A stretch of DNA of 64,000 nt, from positions 2,048,001-2,112,000 of the forward strand of contig NC_045144.1 of NCBI RefSeq assembly GCF_008831285.2, written 5' to 3'. Below the pieces are notes generated by a model, which worked only from the letters and a program-made list of their open reading frames with translations, was not told the DNA's origin and did no database searches. Both the position numbers and the translations under genes were made by a program. How positions within the stretch are numbered: position 1 is the stretch's first letter; each line of letters opens with the position of its first letter. Positions 49,001 through 60,143 of this stretch are shown in pieces. This DNA comes from Nymphaea colorata (lineage: Eukaryota; Streptophyta; Magnoliopsida; Nymphaeales; Nymphaeaceae).

Positions 49001-49859
49001 CCCGAACCACAAAGACAAAGAAGAAATCACCTATATATAAACAAAATCTAGGTGCAAGTGCAATCAATCTTCTTATGCTAATTCATGGAAATCCAAAATT
49101 CAGAAACAGTTCTTAACTTTTTTATGCTAAATTAACCATCTAAGTAACAAATGCAGTTCAATAACGCAACAAGAAGGGAAGCAGTAAAAAAATGGAACAA
49201 GAAATTGTGCAGTTGTTGTAAGAAAAGGATCCTTTTTCACACCATATGTTATTATGTATAGTTCTCATTAGTTTTGATATATCAACTTACATTCAAGAAC
49301 TTAATATAGCTCTTCATGAACAGTAAAACTGCAATTATGTACACATCATTTTCTCCGTCTCTCTACCAACTCTTCATGAACCTGCTTCTACGGGCAAGGA
49401 AAGTCATCCAGGCCCAAATATCTAAACGGTATATCATCCATGGGATCTTCCTTCCTGAATTTCAGATACCTGGAACCTTTCATCTCCAGCTTGTGGAAGA
49501 CGTTGCATCTTGCACACTTTTTGCCAACTTTGACTTACCAGCCAGATTAATGATTACTTGAAACTCCACCACCTTCACAGGTTTAGATGTTTTTGGCTTG
49601 TGCAAACAACACAATTCCCTTGTTCTTCACCGGTGCTCGTAGAAACTGAAGACTCGATTGGTATCGATTGGTGGTTTGAAATTATTGCTCTAATTCGATC
49701 CTTCGTCTAAACTTTTGGATAGCACAGATCATTGTCTGTTCCATGAAACAACAAATTGGAGGTTCTGTTCTACCTATTCCAAAAATAGGGAATCAAAAGC
49801 ACTCTTGGTAATTTGCTACAAATGCTCTAAATCAGGAAACAATTGCTTTGCTCTTAAAA

Positions 49860-50072
49860 TCATCTTACGGGCCCCCACATAGTCTCATTCTCCATCTTCT
49901 TCTCGGCCGCTTCTTTTGCCTGCAGCAGCTCTTCCTTCCAGCGTTTCATCTCAAATTCTCGTGCAAGATAAAACCTGCCCAATTTGCCTCTGGTAGTAAA
50001 GTAAGGCACCAAAGACAGTATTTGTACACATGTTAATGCCCACATCAACATTGTTCGAAGCAAAAAACCCAT
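49860..50072 (-). CDS. Small one-TM protein ORF, 70 aa, unknown
   Basis: Minus-strand ATG at 50,072 in a strong context (GACGATGGG) and stop at 49,860-49,862. Residues 1-25 (MGFLLRTMLMWALTCVQILS) form a hydrophobic N-terminal helix or anchor. Residues 27-70 are charged and helical (REFEMKRWKEELLQAKEAAE, ending MWGPVR), likely a coiled coil. Upstream on the same strand there is a possible 5'-UTR intron: donor GATAGAG|GTAAAACC near 50,385 and acceptor TTATTATCAG|GTTTG near 50,243. It therefore resembles a complete small gene with a spliced leader rather than random sequence. I do not recognise the family. It lies wholly inside the Harbinger-type insert, so it is probably captured host DNA, and expression is unknown. 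Confidence 0.4.
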   Translation of the reverse strand: MGFLLRTMLMWALTCVQILSLVPYFTTRGKLGRFYLAREFEMKRWKEELLQAKEAAEKKMENETMWGPVR

Positions 50073-50504
50073 CGTCAATATTGCATGCTGGACGGCACAT
50101 GGATCCCATAAATCGACACCAATGAAAAATGAAATTGGGGAAAAGGAAAGAACACTCCGTAGATAAAGTGAGATTTGGGCGCTTCCTTTTAAGGGTAACA
50201 CTCTTGTAGTTCACCTCAGATGAAAATGGTATGAATCAAACCTGATAATAATGCTGATGCAAAAAAAAAAAAAATAGGAATACAGAAACTTGAAGAGAAA
50301 GAAAGCCAGGGGCAACTAGTGAAGAGAACAACAGAAGAAGGGAAGGGAGAGAACAAAGGAAAGGAAGAAAGCGGGTTAGGGTTTTACCTCTATCGCCGTC
50401 GGCGAAGACATCCAGGGGAGAGTAGAGAAAAGCAGAGGAAGGGGGAGACAAAGAGAAACCCCCTCCCGCTACTCCAGAATCCTTATGAGGAAGATGAGAA
50501 GAGG

Positions 50505-50870
50505 CAGCGATGGAGGACAAAGATGAGAAGAGGAAGACGAGGCAGTAACAACGTGAGGTAGCGGCGGAGGACGAAGATGAGAAGAGGAAGACGAGGCAGC
50601 AACAGCGTGAGGTAGCGGCAGAGGACGAAGATGAGAAGAGGAAGACGAGGCAGCAACAGCGTGAGGTAGCGGCAGAGGACGAAGATGAGAAGAGGAAGAC
50701 GAGGCAGCAACAGCGTGAGGTAGCGGCAGAGGACGAAGATGAGAAGAGGAAGACGAGGCAGCAGCAGCGTGAGGTAACGGTGGAGGACGAAGATGAGAAG
50801 AGGAAGACGACGCAGCAGCACTGTGAGGTAGCGCCGGAGGACGAAGATGAGAAGAGGAAGACGAGGGGAG
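50505..50870. repeat. 54-bp minisatellite, about 7 copies
   Basis: AAGATGAGAAGAGG recurs at 50,519, 50,573, 50,627, 50,681, 50,735, 50,789 and 50,843, exactly 54 bp apart. The unit is GC-rich (GACGAGGCAGCAACAGCGTG) and nearly invariant. 54 is divisible by three, so open frames run through it (18-residue repeats on the minus strand). It sits upstream of the 70-aa ORF, possibly in its leader or promoter region. Confidence 0.9.
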
Positions 50871-51086
50871 CCCAGACGTGAAGAGCCCTAACAGACAAAA
50901 AAAAAATCTGGAAATATGTTTCCACCTCTCACTTCTCTCGGTGGAAACATTTTCTCAGAAAAATTTTACCAATTCCATCTTCAATGATCTCAAAAAAATT
51001 TCCGCGTTTGATAAACTGGAAAAATTTTCAAATTTTGAATTTTGTTTCCTGAGCTACAAAAAATTTCCTGACCATCAAACACTACC

Positions 51087-54021
51087 TAAGAAAGACAGAG
51101 TTGGAGGCAAATTCGTCACAAAACACAAACATATCAACGCTACAAGCCTCCCAAAAGGTGCAAAAAAACTCAATAGAGAAACCATCAATACCAGGCACCT
51201 TACCAGAGCCGAGGGCCCAGACAGAGTTCTTGATTTCTTGGCGTAGGAAGGGCCGCTCAAGAATGGTTGCGCATGAGACAGAAAGGGAGAAGAGGTGAAT
51301 GTTTGGCAGTGGGAGATGGAAGCGAAAAGGCTTGGAGTAGAAATCATGGAAATGAGTGGTCATAGCAGAGAGAATGTCATCACTAATAAACACCATGCGC
51401 CTAATAACCATGGACTGAAGCAACGATTGACAGTGCCTTTGAGAGGCTGCCAAGTGGAAGAACCTATAATTCTGGTCTCCATACGAAAGCCAACCCAACC
51501 TAAAACGCTGCTGCCAATAGATGGACTGCCTAATCCACCACTCCTAAGCAAGACACTGGAGACATAAAAGGCGGGAAAATTGATCAGCAGAAAAAATATT
51601 AGATGATTGGAGGGACAAGATTTCCTCATCCCAAGCCATCTCCTCAGAAAACTTACCGCTCTAGAAAATGCGTTTCCAGGCAATAACCTCATTCCTAATG
51701 CAATGCAACATACTTGGGAGCCTAAAAGTAGCCCACCTACCATCGATGGTATGGTGTGAGCCCACCACCTAGGGATGACAACCACAAAAGACTCGTTTTG
51801 GGGCCGCCAAAGCTCAAAGCGGAACTGGGTGCACTCTGTTCTAACCCTACCCCAAAGAAGTGCAAGAAGCAGCGAAACATAATCAAACAAGTGCTTCAGT
51901 CCTAGAACCAAGGATGACGATAGAAAAACAAAAAACAGCTCAGACGAGAAGAAGACGGTCCAGCCTTTGAAGAATGGAAGGATTTCTATTGTTGAACTAA
52001 GTAAACATCGCATTATTCAGAGGTACATCGAAAAGGCTGAACTCATCAATGAACGACCGAAAGACAAACATAGACAAACCAGAAGTGATAGGGGATGAGG
52101 AGTCAGCAGGGCTAGACAGACAATTGAAGTCTCCTACCAAAAGCCACGGTGAAGAAGCAAGCTCACGAGCATGATGAAGCTCAGCCCACAGCTGGTCACA
52201 CAAGGCCCCAACGCAAGGGCCATAGACCGTAGTAATTAAGATTGAGCTATTGGGCCAGAGACCATTGAGGATGGCAGAGATAGAGTACTTACCAACAAGC
52301 ACAACAACCCCTATAAGAAGCAGAGACCATGCCAGCAGAATGCCACCAACGGCACCATTAGCTGGAAGGTACCCAAAGGATGGTTGACGCAATAAGGTTC
52401 AAAAGTAGGCATGAGAGACCGCAGACAACTTGGTCTCCATCATGTAAGCAAAGAAGCCTATGCTGATGGACCCAAGACGAGAGGTATCTATGTCGATAAC
52501 AGGCACTCAGGCCACACACATTAAAACATGCAACCCTCATGGAGAAACCATGCGAAGCAACACACACATGACAATCCTAGCAGCATTGGAAGGGAGGATG
52601 GAGGTCGCGGAAGCCCCGATCCTATGCAATTTCCACCGCAAGCTGACAAAGTTGGAGTGGGAGGCCAGCGCACTAGTGGCAACAAATGATGAACGCAAGA
52701 AATCAAGTTGTTTCTATGGAAGTGAGACCCTAAGAGAGGCAAATGCATTCAGAAGGAGAATATCCAACTCAGCATCTAACAAAAGAGAAATAGGTGGCAA
52801 CCTACCTGGTGGGAGGGGACAAACAAATGGTCTAGTGGTGGGAAAGGGAGGGAAGGACGGGGAGGTAGGAGTGGATGTAGAATCAAATCACAGAGTAGGG
52901 AAAAGAGTGCCAACACAAGGGATGTGAGGGAGGGCAGGAAAGGTAAGTAGATTGCAATATTATTGTCAATGAAAACAGAAGAAAACTAGAGCAGGTGGGT
53001 AAAGGAGGTGGTCCTGGTTGGTAGAGGGGGCAAAGGGGGGCCGATAACAAGGGTAAAGAGCAAGGTAAAGGCAGCAGAGGGAGATGAGCTGACTGGAGGT
53101 GATGTATCGAGAAAGGCCAAAGTAACCAAAGCCACAATCGAAGAAGAGTAAACACCAACTGTGACCTCAAAGGGGTGACCCTTAGTCGGACGGGAGCATA
53201 GGGGCACACAAATAAGTGGGGGAGACTGAAGAAGGTGGGTCCACCATCGCACAAGGCGGCAAATCATCCAACGGGTGGATAGCTAACTAAGAAGATGCAA
53301 TAGACTGGATGTCGCCAATCGGAGATGGAGCAGCTAGCATCATCAGGTTGGAGCATCCCGAGGTAGACGAGCGTGAACACCCAGCACGCAAAGAAGAAAA
53401 GGAAGGGGCAAGTAAGATACCTTAGGGGAGCATGGTAGAGAGCAGACAGGGAACCACTGAGAAGGCAAGGTCAACTTCAGCGATGAGGGAAGCAAGAGCA
53501 AGAGCTATGATGGTGGGAGCTTGGCATGCGAGGAAAACTGATGTTGCTGTCCACTTGAGTTGAAAACCAATGGAACCTCTATCGAGAAAGGCGAACCCTG
53601 TGCATCAAGAAAAGTAAGCCCAGGCCAAGGAAGTCAGATAGAGCCAAAGAAAATAGAGCTACTATCAGAAGTAGGCGACTGAGGAAAAGCTGGCAGAGGA
53701 ACCTAGACCCAAAAGAAGGAAGTGACTACCGCAAAGCCATGTCGTTGACCGACAAGTCGTTGATCATTCTGACAAGTAGGAAAGTAGCAACGTGAACACG
53801 TGGCAGCCCAGTGGCCGTTCAAGGTAATACACCTCTGACACCACCATTGACCTCATCTGACGCAGATAGAAGCAATAGACCGAAGTAGATAGTGAAGTTT
53901 GGAAGAACGACGGGAAGAGGGAACACACCAAGCTATGGGGGCCGGCCAACCAACAGAGACCACCTTGGGGTGCTTCGGCCACATGGAACAATCACCCATC
54001 TGCAAGAGGAGAAACTCATAG
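51087..54021 (-). pseudogene. L1-type LINE, ORF1 zinc-knuckle end and ORF2 endonuclease half (decayed)
   Basis: Minus-strand L1-like sequence upstream of the RT half. At 53,750-54,010 is a knuckle-like ORF1 tail (GYEFLLLQMGDCSMWPKHPK and CHVFTLLLS) whose Cys residues are partly lost. The AP-endonuclease domain spans about 51,990-52,560: ACFNVCGLS at its start, then LITTVYGP, then SSPWLLVGDFNCLSS with the GDFN catalytic motif. An endonuclease-RT linker follows with ESFVVVIPRWWAHTIPSMVG and GWLSYGDQNYRFFHLAASQR. The RT fingers region at 51,090-51,260 has RQEIKNSVWALGSGKVPGID. Frameshifts and stops are frequent. The frame breaks at 51,087, where the Harbinger-type element inserted. Confidence 0.75.
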
Positions 54022-54610
54022 CCAATGTCACCTGGGTGCGTTTCCCAGGAGCTCGCACCCGCACCGACGCGTTGCGGGTGCGGGTGCGCTCCTCCAGGTG
54101 CGCACCCAATCCGCACCCGATGATGAGGCTCACCCAAACCGCACCCAAACCACACCCAGGGGAGTTGGATCAAGTTCCGAGTCGAAACCAAATCCAAACC
54201 AAGTTCATTTGTATGGTTTGGATTTGGATCTAATTTCGGTATAAAACCAGATTAAAAATCTACAAAATCAAATCCCGGTCGGCCATTGCATCTAATTTAT
54301 TACATCTATAGATATATTATATGTTCTCTTTTCTCTTTAAAAAAAAACGATACAGGACTAAAGAATGGTGGCTTTCATATAAAACGATCTGTTTGCCTTT
54401 TTTTCAAACATTTCTTTTTTTATTTTTTCCCACTATCATAAAAATGTATAATTTTAATTGTGTTTTTCAATTTCTACGAAAAATTAATAATAATAATATT
54501 AATATTAATATTAATAAAATATCTTCACCGCACCGCACCCGCACCGGTACCGGCACCCGCACCCGCACCGGTACCGGCACCCGCACCCGCACCCCGCATT
54601 CAGGTGACAT
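54022..54610. mobile_element. GC-rich TIR element with CACCCG repeats (589 bp)
   Basis: The left end CCAATGTCACCTGGGTGCG and the inverted right end ATGTCACCTGAATGCGGGG share ATGTCACCTGNNTGCG. Flanks AACTCATAG (54,013-54,021) and AGCTCATAG (54,611-54,619) match at 8 of 9, consistent with a 9-bp target duplication (Mutator-like size). Both ends are packed with CACCCGCACC/GGTGCGGGTG motifs (54,040-54,120 and 54,530-54,598), including two GCACCGGTACCGGC palindromes. The centre is AT-rich. It interrupts LINE ORF1 and has no coding capacity. Confidence 0.5.
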
Positions 54611-55200
54611 AGCTCATAGTGTGTGAGTGGGAGGATTGATGGAGGAGGCCGCGAGCATCTTGTAACTGAAGCGAGCCAACTAAAACACAATTGAAGGTGG
54701 TAGACTACCAACTGAATGACAATGACAAAGCCTGATGGTCACCTTCAGGTGAGTAAAGAAAACTAACAGCAGCACGGCAAAGCAAGTGATTAATGGGGAA
54801 GGGGTTACCCGGCCAGATACCACAAAGACTGGGATGACCAACCCAAGCCCCGTGCGGCATGACACCATACTTTCCGAAGCCCCGTGCGGCATGACACCAT
54901 ACTTTCCGAAGCCCCCTGCCCCCTTTCGGAGCAACGACCGGGGATAAGATGCAACCCCATGAAGAAGTAGAAGCATCCAGATGGCTTGCACAATAGTGTA
55001 TAAGAACAAAGAGGCTGGTCAAAAGCAACGATGCCAAGTACACGTGTGTGTCCACCCACTGCTGAGGGCAGCTACGTCCGGACCCGCTCAAACCCTAAGC
55101 TTAGCATGGCCCCGCAGGCTGGTGAGGCACAAGTTAGTGCAATGTGAGGGTAAGGCACCGAAGGAGGACCGGGCAGCTAATGAAAGCTCCAAAGGTAGGT
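54611..55200 (-). pseudogene. L1-type LINE ORF1, N-terminal part (decayed)
   Basis: Minus-strand continuation of the LINE upstream of the GC-rich insertion. Fragments in shifting frames show a LHGVASYPRS stretch and a SPLITCFAVLLLVFF / VGSLPPSIVF stretch that fits the pattern of plant L1 ORF1 proteins (DUF4283-type). It is assigned mainly by position and weak similarity. The right limit is a guess. A 32-bp tandem duplication (AGCCCCGTGCGGCATGACAC) lies at about 54,845-54,908. Confidence 0.4.
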
Positions 55201-56165
55201 GTGGGAAGCACAAGTTATAGTGGCAGCTATAGTGGTGGCTTGCAAAGCTACTATTCAAATTCCATACTGCCTAGTTCAAGTTCATATCATTGTAATAGTG
55301 CTAGACCAAGCATAAAACGAGCCTCAAATTGTTCTCTATCTATTACTGTCATGCTGCATCAACTTTTAGATCATCAACTTGACTGTTATCATCTCACAGT
55401 TGTCCTCCACTGCTATAACAGCATCTCCTTTTCATATGAAAAGATTTTTTAGGCATTTCATCAAACAGTTAACGCACAACTTCAAACTTTTCTAAGCCCA
55501 AGAGAAAAACCAACATCAACCAAAGGACTCCATCATTCAAACAATGCACAAAACTGATGAAAGAATGGGCTGCAGCAGTGAATGGCTTGACTTTCCTCGT
55601 TTGAAGGCGACGGTGCCCGCTACTGACCTCAGGTTGCCGAAGTTGAAAAACTATCCAACTGTGTCATTGCTTTGCCGCTGTTGAGCAAAAACCTGCCAAG
55701 AGGAAGGTACTGAACCTGTCCCGCTTGCTCTACCGTGGCAAGGGAAGATGGGCTGCACCAGTGGCCGGCACTACTGAAAATGGTAAGTCTTCATCTCCAT
55801 CTCACCACTTGCTTCCTGGTGTCAAGGGCTGGTGTAGAGGAAGGAGCAATGAGCTGCTCCACGGCGCGCAGCTTGCTCCACGGCGCGCAGCTTGCTCGAT
55901 CAGAAAAAGCGATGCCGGCGACAACGAAGTGGAGCACAAGGGAGGTGAACGTAAGGGCAAGCGCTGTCCTCGCCATCAAAGAAACAGCAGGAATCGCCAT
56001 CGCCGTTCTCCGTCGGTTAGTGTGGGGGCGAGCAGTTGAGGAGCATAGGGGAGGCGAGCCAAGGAGAGAGGGAGAATGAGAAAGAAGACTGAGAAAGAGA
56101 GCGAGAGGGAAGGTGAAATATAAAATAACGAGGGAATGACAGTGGGAAAAATGAAAAAAAATAAA
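55201..56165. other. GC-rich, gene-like but unrecognised region
   Basis: Between the LINE and the right hAT-like subterminal repeats. The stretch 55,590-56,040 is GC-rich with overlapping plus-strand open frames of about 100 codons (55,725-56,039 and 55,735-56,079) rich in Arg/Gly, and a doubled 20-mer CTCCACGGCGCGCAGCTTG near 55,857-55,895. This could be a captured leader or first exon. There is no family match. Confidence 0.35.
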
Positions 56166-56370
56166 AAAAACCTAGTCGAGTTTAAGCGATTGAACTTGGC
56201 TCATTTTATTACTCAAGTTTTAACTCAAACTCAAACTCGACTGGTTTATTAAACGAGGAAAAATGAAAAAAAATAAAAAAAAACCTAGTCGAGTTTAAGC
56301 GATTGAACTTGGCTCATTTTATTACTCAAGTTTTAACTCAAACTCAAACTCGACTGGTTTATTAAACGAG
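56148..56370. repeat. 113-bp perfect tandem duplication
   Basis: CCTAGTCGAGTTTAAGCG starts at 56,171 and again at 56,284. The ~87 bp that follow appear identical in both copies, so the duplication is recent. It lies in the hAT-like subterminal region. Confidence 0.9.
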
Positions 56371-56443
56371 TCCAGCTCGATTTGAGCTTACACGAGCGAG
56401 TTCGAGTCGAGCCTGAGTTGGCTTGACTCGTTATACATCCCTA

Positions 56444-57520
56444 CTCATCAACAACTTCAATGCTTGACTGAACAAGAACCAAACCAAATCCTATAGTGAC
56501 AAACAAATCTTCTTACAATAATGGCAGAAAAAGGGGGTTGTGGGAGAGGGAGAAGGAGAAATAGGAAATAGTGGTGACGAGAGAAGAAAAGGGCGATGAG
56601 AAAGAAAAGATGGAGGACGGGGAAGAGAGAGTAAAAGGCAGTGAAAGGAAAGTAGTAGTAGATGGGGATGGTAAGCTATGAGAGGTAGTTGTGGGGAGCT
56701 TCACTTATTCCGGGGCTTACTGTTCTGGAGTAAATCACATAATAGGCACAAATACAGGCGATATTTCCACCCCTTATTTCAGTCACTAGTCTGCCCATTG
56801 AGTGTCTTCTCTATTATTTGAGTCTCCATAAAAATTTTCTGAATGTGTCCTGTCTATTCCTGATCGTTCCATGCATGTCTAACAGTTTCTAAATGCCCAT
56901 TTAGCAAATGGAAGAGTTTGTAACCACTCCATCAATCTTAGGGTAAATTCATAAAAGAATTTTAAAGGTATTCCATGAACCCACCCCAAAAATTGGAGTA
57001 GGCTCATGTCAAAATTAGGCAAAATTCATGCAACACTAGACATGAACCTGCTCCAATTTCTTGGGAAGGTTAATTAGCCAAATGACCCTAAGGGTCACCT
57101 TTCTAGACAAGGAGTCCTACTATCCCATAAGCAAAATCTAACCCAACTTTGAAAACAACCTCATAAAACAAGAGTGATTTTCACGATCCATAAACTCTGG
57201 TTGTTTCTTTTACTTCTTTACAGGCTTCAGATCAAATTTGTCCTTAAATCAAGCCTTTATGCCCCTCCAATTTAGGCTTGTTTTTTAGTAACAATCCTCG
57301 ATAGGAACAGTTCTCAAAAATTGTCAACTTTGGGAACCCATAACTCCTTGCCGAACATCATCAGTTTTCTACAAATAATAGGTTGTTAGAAAGCTCTAGT
57401 TCTCAGCCCTTAAAATTACATTCAAATCTTAGGTCTTTAGGTATCCTAATTAGGCTCATGTTGCAGACGATCTTCTGTAGTTTTTTGTAGAAAGCTGCTG
57501 CAAGAAACCTTAATTTGTCG
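56444..57520. other. Intergenic, no gene recognised
   Basis: Purine-rich low-complexity DNA at 56,540-56,690, then AT-rich sequence with no supported gene. Confidence 0.45.
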
Positions 57521-57524
57521 CAGG

Positions 57525-58115
57525 TTCCCGATCCTATAACTCAAGTTTTAGGTTATGCTTTTGCATTCTAACAATTGAAAGTGTTCAATTCGTACGTCTA
57601 GAGATCTTAAATCAAAATTCACGTCATTCCAGTGAGTTTTTTTTGTCTTTCATTAAAGATTACTTTCTGCTATTGTAACTTTTTGTTTATATTGTCACTT
57701 TTGATACATGTTTGATGCTTAAAAGCTTGCCAAGCGTGCAACAATTTTTCATTTTCGTCACTTGGATTTGTTTTTTCCATTTCCTTATAAGCCTGCCACC
57801 AAGTTTCACCAAAATCCCTACAAGAAGTCATAATCCTATATAGGTACCTGATCCTATAACTCAAGTTTTGGGCTATGTGTATGCATTCTATCAATTGAAA
57901 GTGTTCCGTTCATATGTCTACATATCACATATCAAAATTCACATCATTCCAATGAGTCTTTTTAGACTTTCACTAAAGGTTGCTTTCTGCGTTATTATTG
58001 TCACTTCCTTGCTTATATTGTCACTTTCATTTTATGTTCCATTTGCTTAAAAGATTGCCGATTATGCATCAACTTTTGCATTTTATCAGTCGGATTTGAT
58101 TTTTTCAATCTTTAG
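57525..58115. repeat. ~320-bp diverged tandem duplication
   Basis: GATCCTATAACTCAAGTTTT begins at 57,530 and 57,850. The copies share TATG, then GCATTCTA(A/T)CAATTGAAAG, then AAAATTCAC(G/A)TCATTCCA, and a ...GCTTAAAAG(C/A)TTGCC tail. Probably part of an LTR retroelement relic, but no domain is visible. Confidence 0.6.
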
Positions 58116-60106
58116 AAGTCCTGTATGAAGTTTCACTGAAATCCAAGTCCATTAGATGTACCTTTTAACCGTACAGATCAAGTTCATTTTCTGCAACATT
58201 CTGCTTACTGCACCTAAAAAAGTACTAGAATTCAGGTCGACTTTGAGGAGCTATAACGCCTAATCTCAAGCTTAGGTTTCAATCATCTAGGTCTCTGCAA
58301 ATCTTAGGTTGTCTACTTTCAGTCTACACAAGTTTCATTAGAATCAAAATTCATTTGGCTTTCTGTCTTCTTGTTTTAGCTAAACCTATTCTCTGTAAAC
58401 ACTGTTTTCTGTTTCTGCAGAAAACCAGAATTTTGTAGAACTCAAAAAACCGACAACAAGTATAGGACACATTTCTTCATGATTTAGGTGTTGATGAGAA
58501 GTCTAGATGTCTAGTTTCTACTCTTAAATTTCAGCCTAATGCAAAGGCATTTGGTAGGTCCTTCACCTAAAATGGAAGACCCATTTTCTACAGCTTTCAA
58601 AATCTTAGGATTTTTTAAAATCTGCAACTTATAGTGACTTCTTAACTTGCAGTCTTGCTACCTAGGATTCTAATTCGAGTTTGATCATTTGGAATCCCCT
58701 TCAGGGCACATCAAAACTTCAACCACTAAATTGTACACAAGTCTACCTTTACTTGAAGCCCAGACTTAGAATCTATCAACTAAGCAATGTAACAAAATCA
58801 AGTCCCATATACCACAATGTATGCTAGTTGTACATTGGCATTTCAGCATGCTATGGGACACTAGTCATGACAGGGCCCTATATCATCGAGGTGATCCTAT
58901 GAAGCATACGTTATTGTACGATTGCATGCAACCATTATGTGTTCCATTTATGCTATATGTTTAGTATCATATGAGTTATTTCTCTCCTATATTATATGCA
59001 TCATGTATATAGTTTATGGTACGATCATGCATAGTGACACATCAATTTGCAAACCATCATGTTGGAGGTTCTACCTTCGAATTTATTGATCAAGGGCAAT
59101 GAATATCAACAAATCAATGAACAATAAAAAATAGCGAAACCAAACTACAGCCAAGAATTTCCTACCCTGAGAGGAGTGCATTTGCAACCTGTAGGAATGG
59201 ATGAGAACACCGACATTACCGTTCCTGGCGTTTGATAATTGCCGGGAGAGGTGTTCCCCCGCCACTAATCCAACACTGGGCCTGCGCGTGTTGGGACTCC
59301 CACACCCGGTGTTAGGAAGGATAGAAGCTAAAACCAGCATTCAAGGTCCCATACTTCATGTTCTAAATCTGATTTCATTCTCCAAAACTAGCTTAAACTT
59401 TGTTCCAAGCCTTTACTTCAAACCTTGCCTTCCACTTTTGCTTTTCTAAATTCCTGCATCATGTGATGTAGGATGCATGCATGTGTGGACCCAAAGAAGG
59501 AAGGAGTTTCCAAAGAATATGTCATGTTTTTGAGACCCTGAGGATCTGGTTAGGGGTTCTAAACATGCATCTTTCCAAAACCTAGTCTATTGTGTCAAGT
59601 TTTCCGAAGTTAACCTATTTCAAAACTGAATTCATGCATTTATATAAGTATTGTTAGGTTTATATTCAAAAACTAAACGATAAATAGACATTAATTTCAA
59701 CCATTGGTTGGGTTACCTCATGCAAAGGTGATAGGAACAACTAAACTTTGGATTGACAGGTTGGATCCCATCCCCCATCTCTCTTGTCCTGCATTTTGTA
59801 AAATGGATGAGAGTTTATTCTTTACAAACCTCTTATTTTACAAATTTTTTATGTAAACAGGACTATCATTTATGTTAATAGACTAATTCACAATCACACA
59901 CATACCTTTTATATTGATTCAAAGTAAGATGAATACTTACATGCACACTTTTCAGTAGGCACAACATACTATATGTGAAGAAAACTAAATCCGAACAACT
60001 AACTATTTGTAATAGATAAATCTCACTTTCAAGTCTCTTTGCACTTTTAATTATATGGTCATGAGCATTTGATGAAAAAGATTAAGGATGTCTTTGAGAT
60101 TCATAA

Positions 60107-60143
<37 letters not shown>

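Noticed and set aside
49540-49620. Minus-strand stretch ending in a good donor (GGCTG|GTAAGT)
   Set aside because: Single splice signal only. No acceptor or family match.
50505-50870. CRISPR-like regular array
   Set aside because: Units are contiguous without spacers and this is a plant nuclear genome. It is a minisatellite.
50236-50925. 229-codon minus-strand frame with 18-residue repeats
   Set aside because: Explained by the 54-bp minisatellite. The composition is implausible for a protein and it overlaps an apparent leader.
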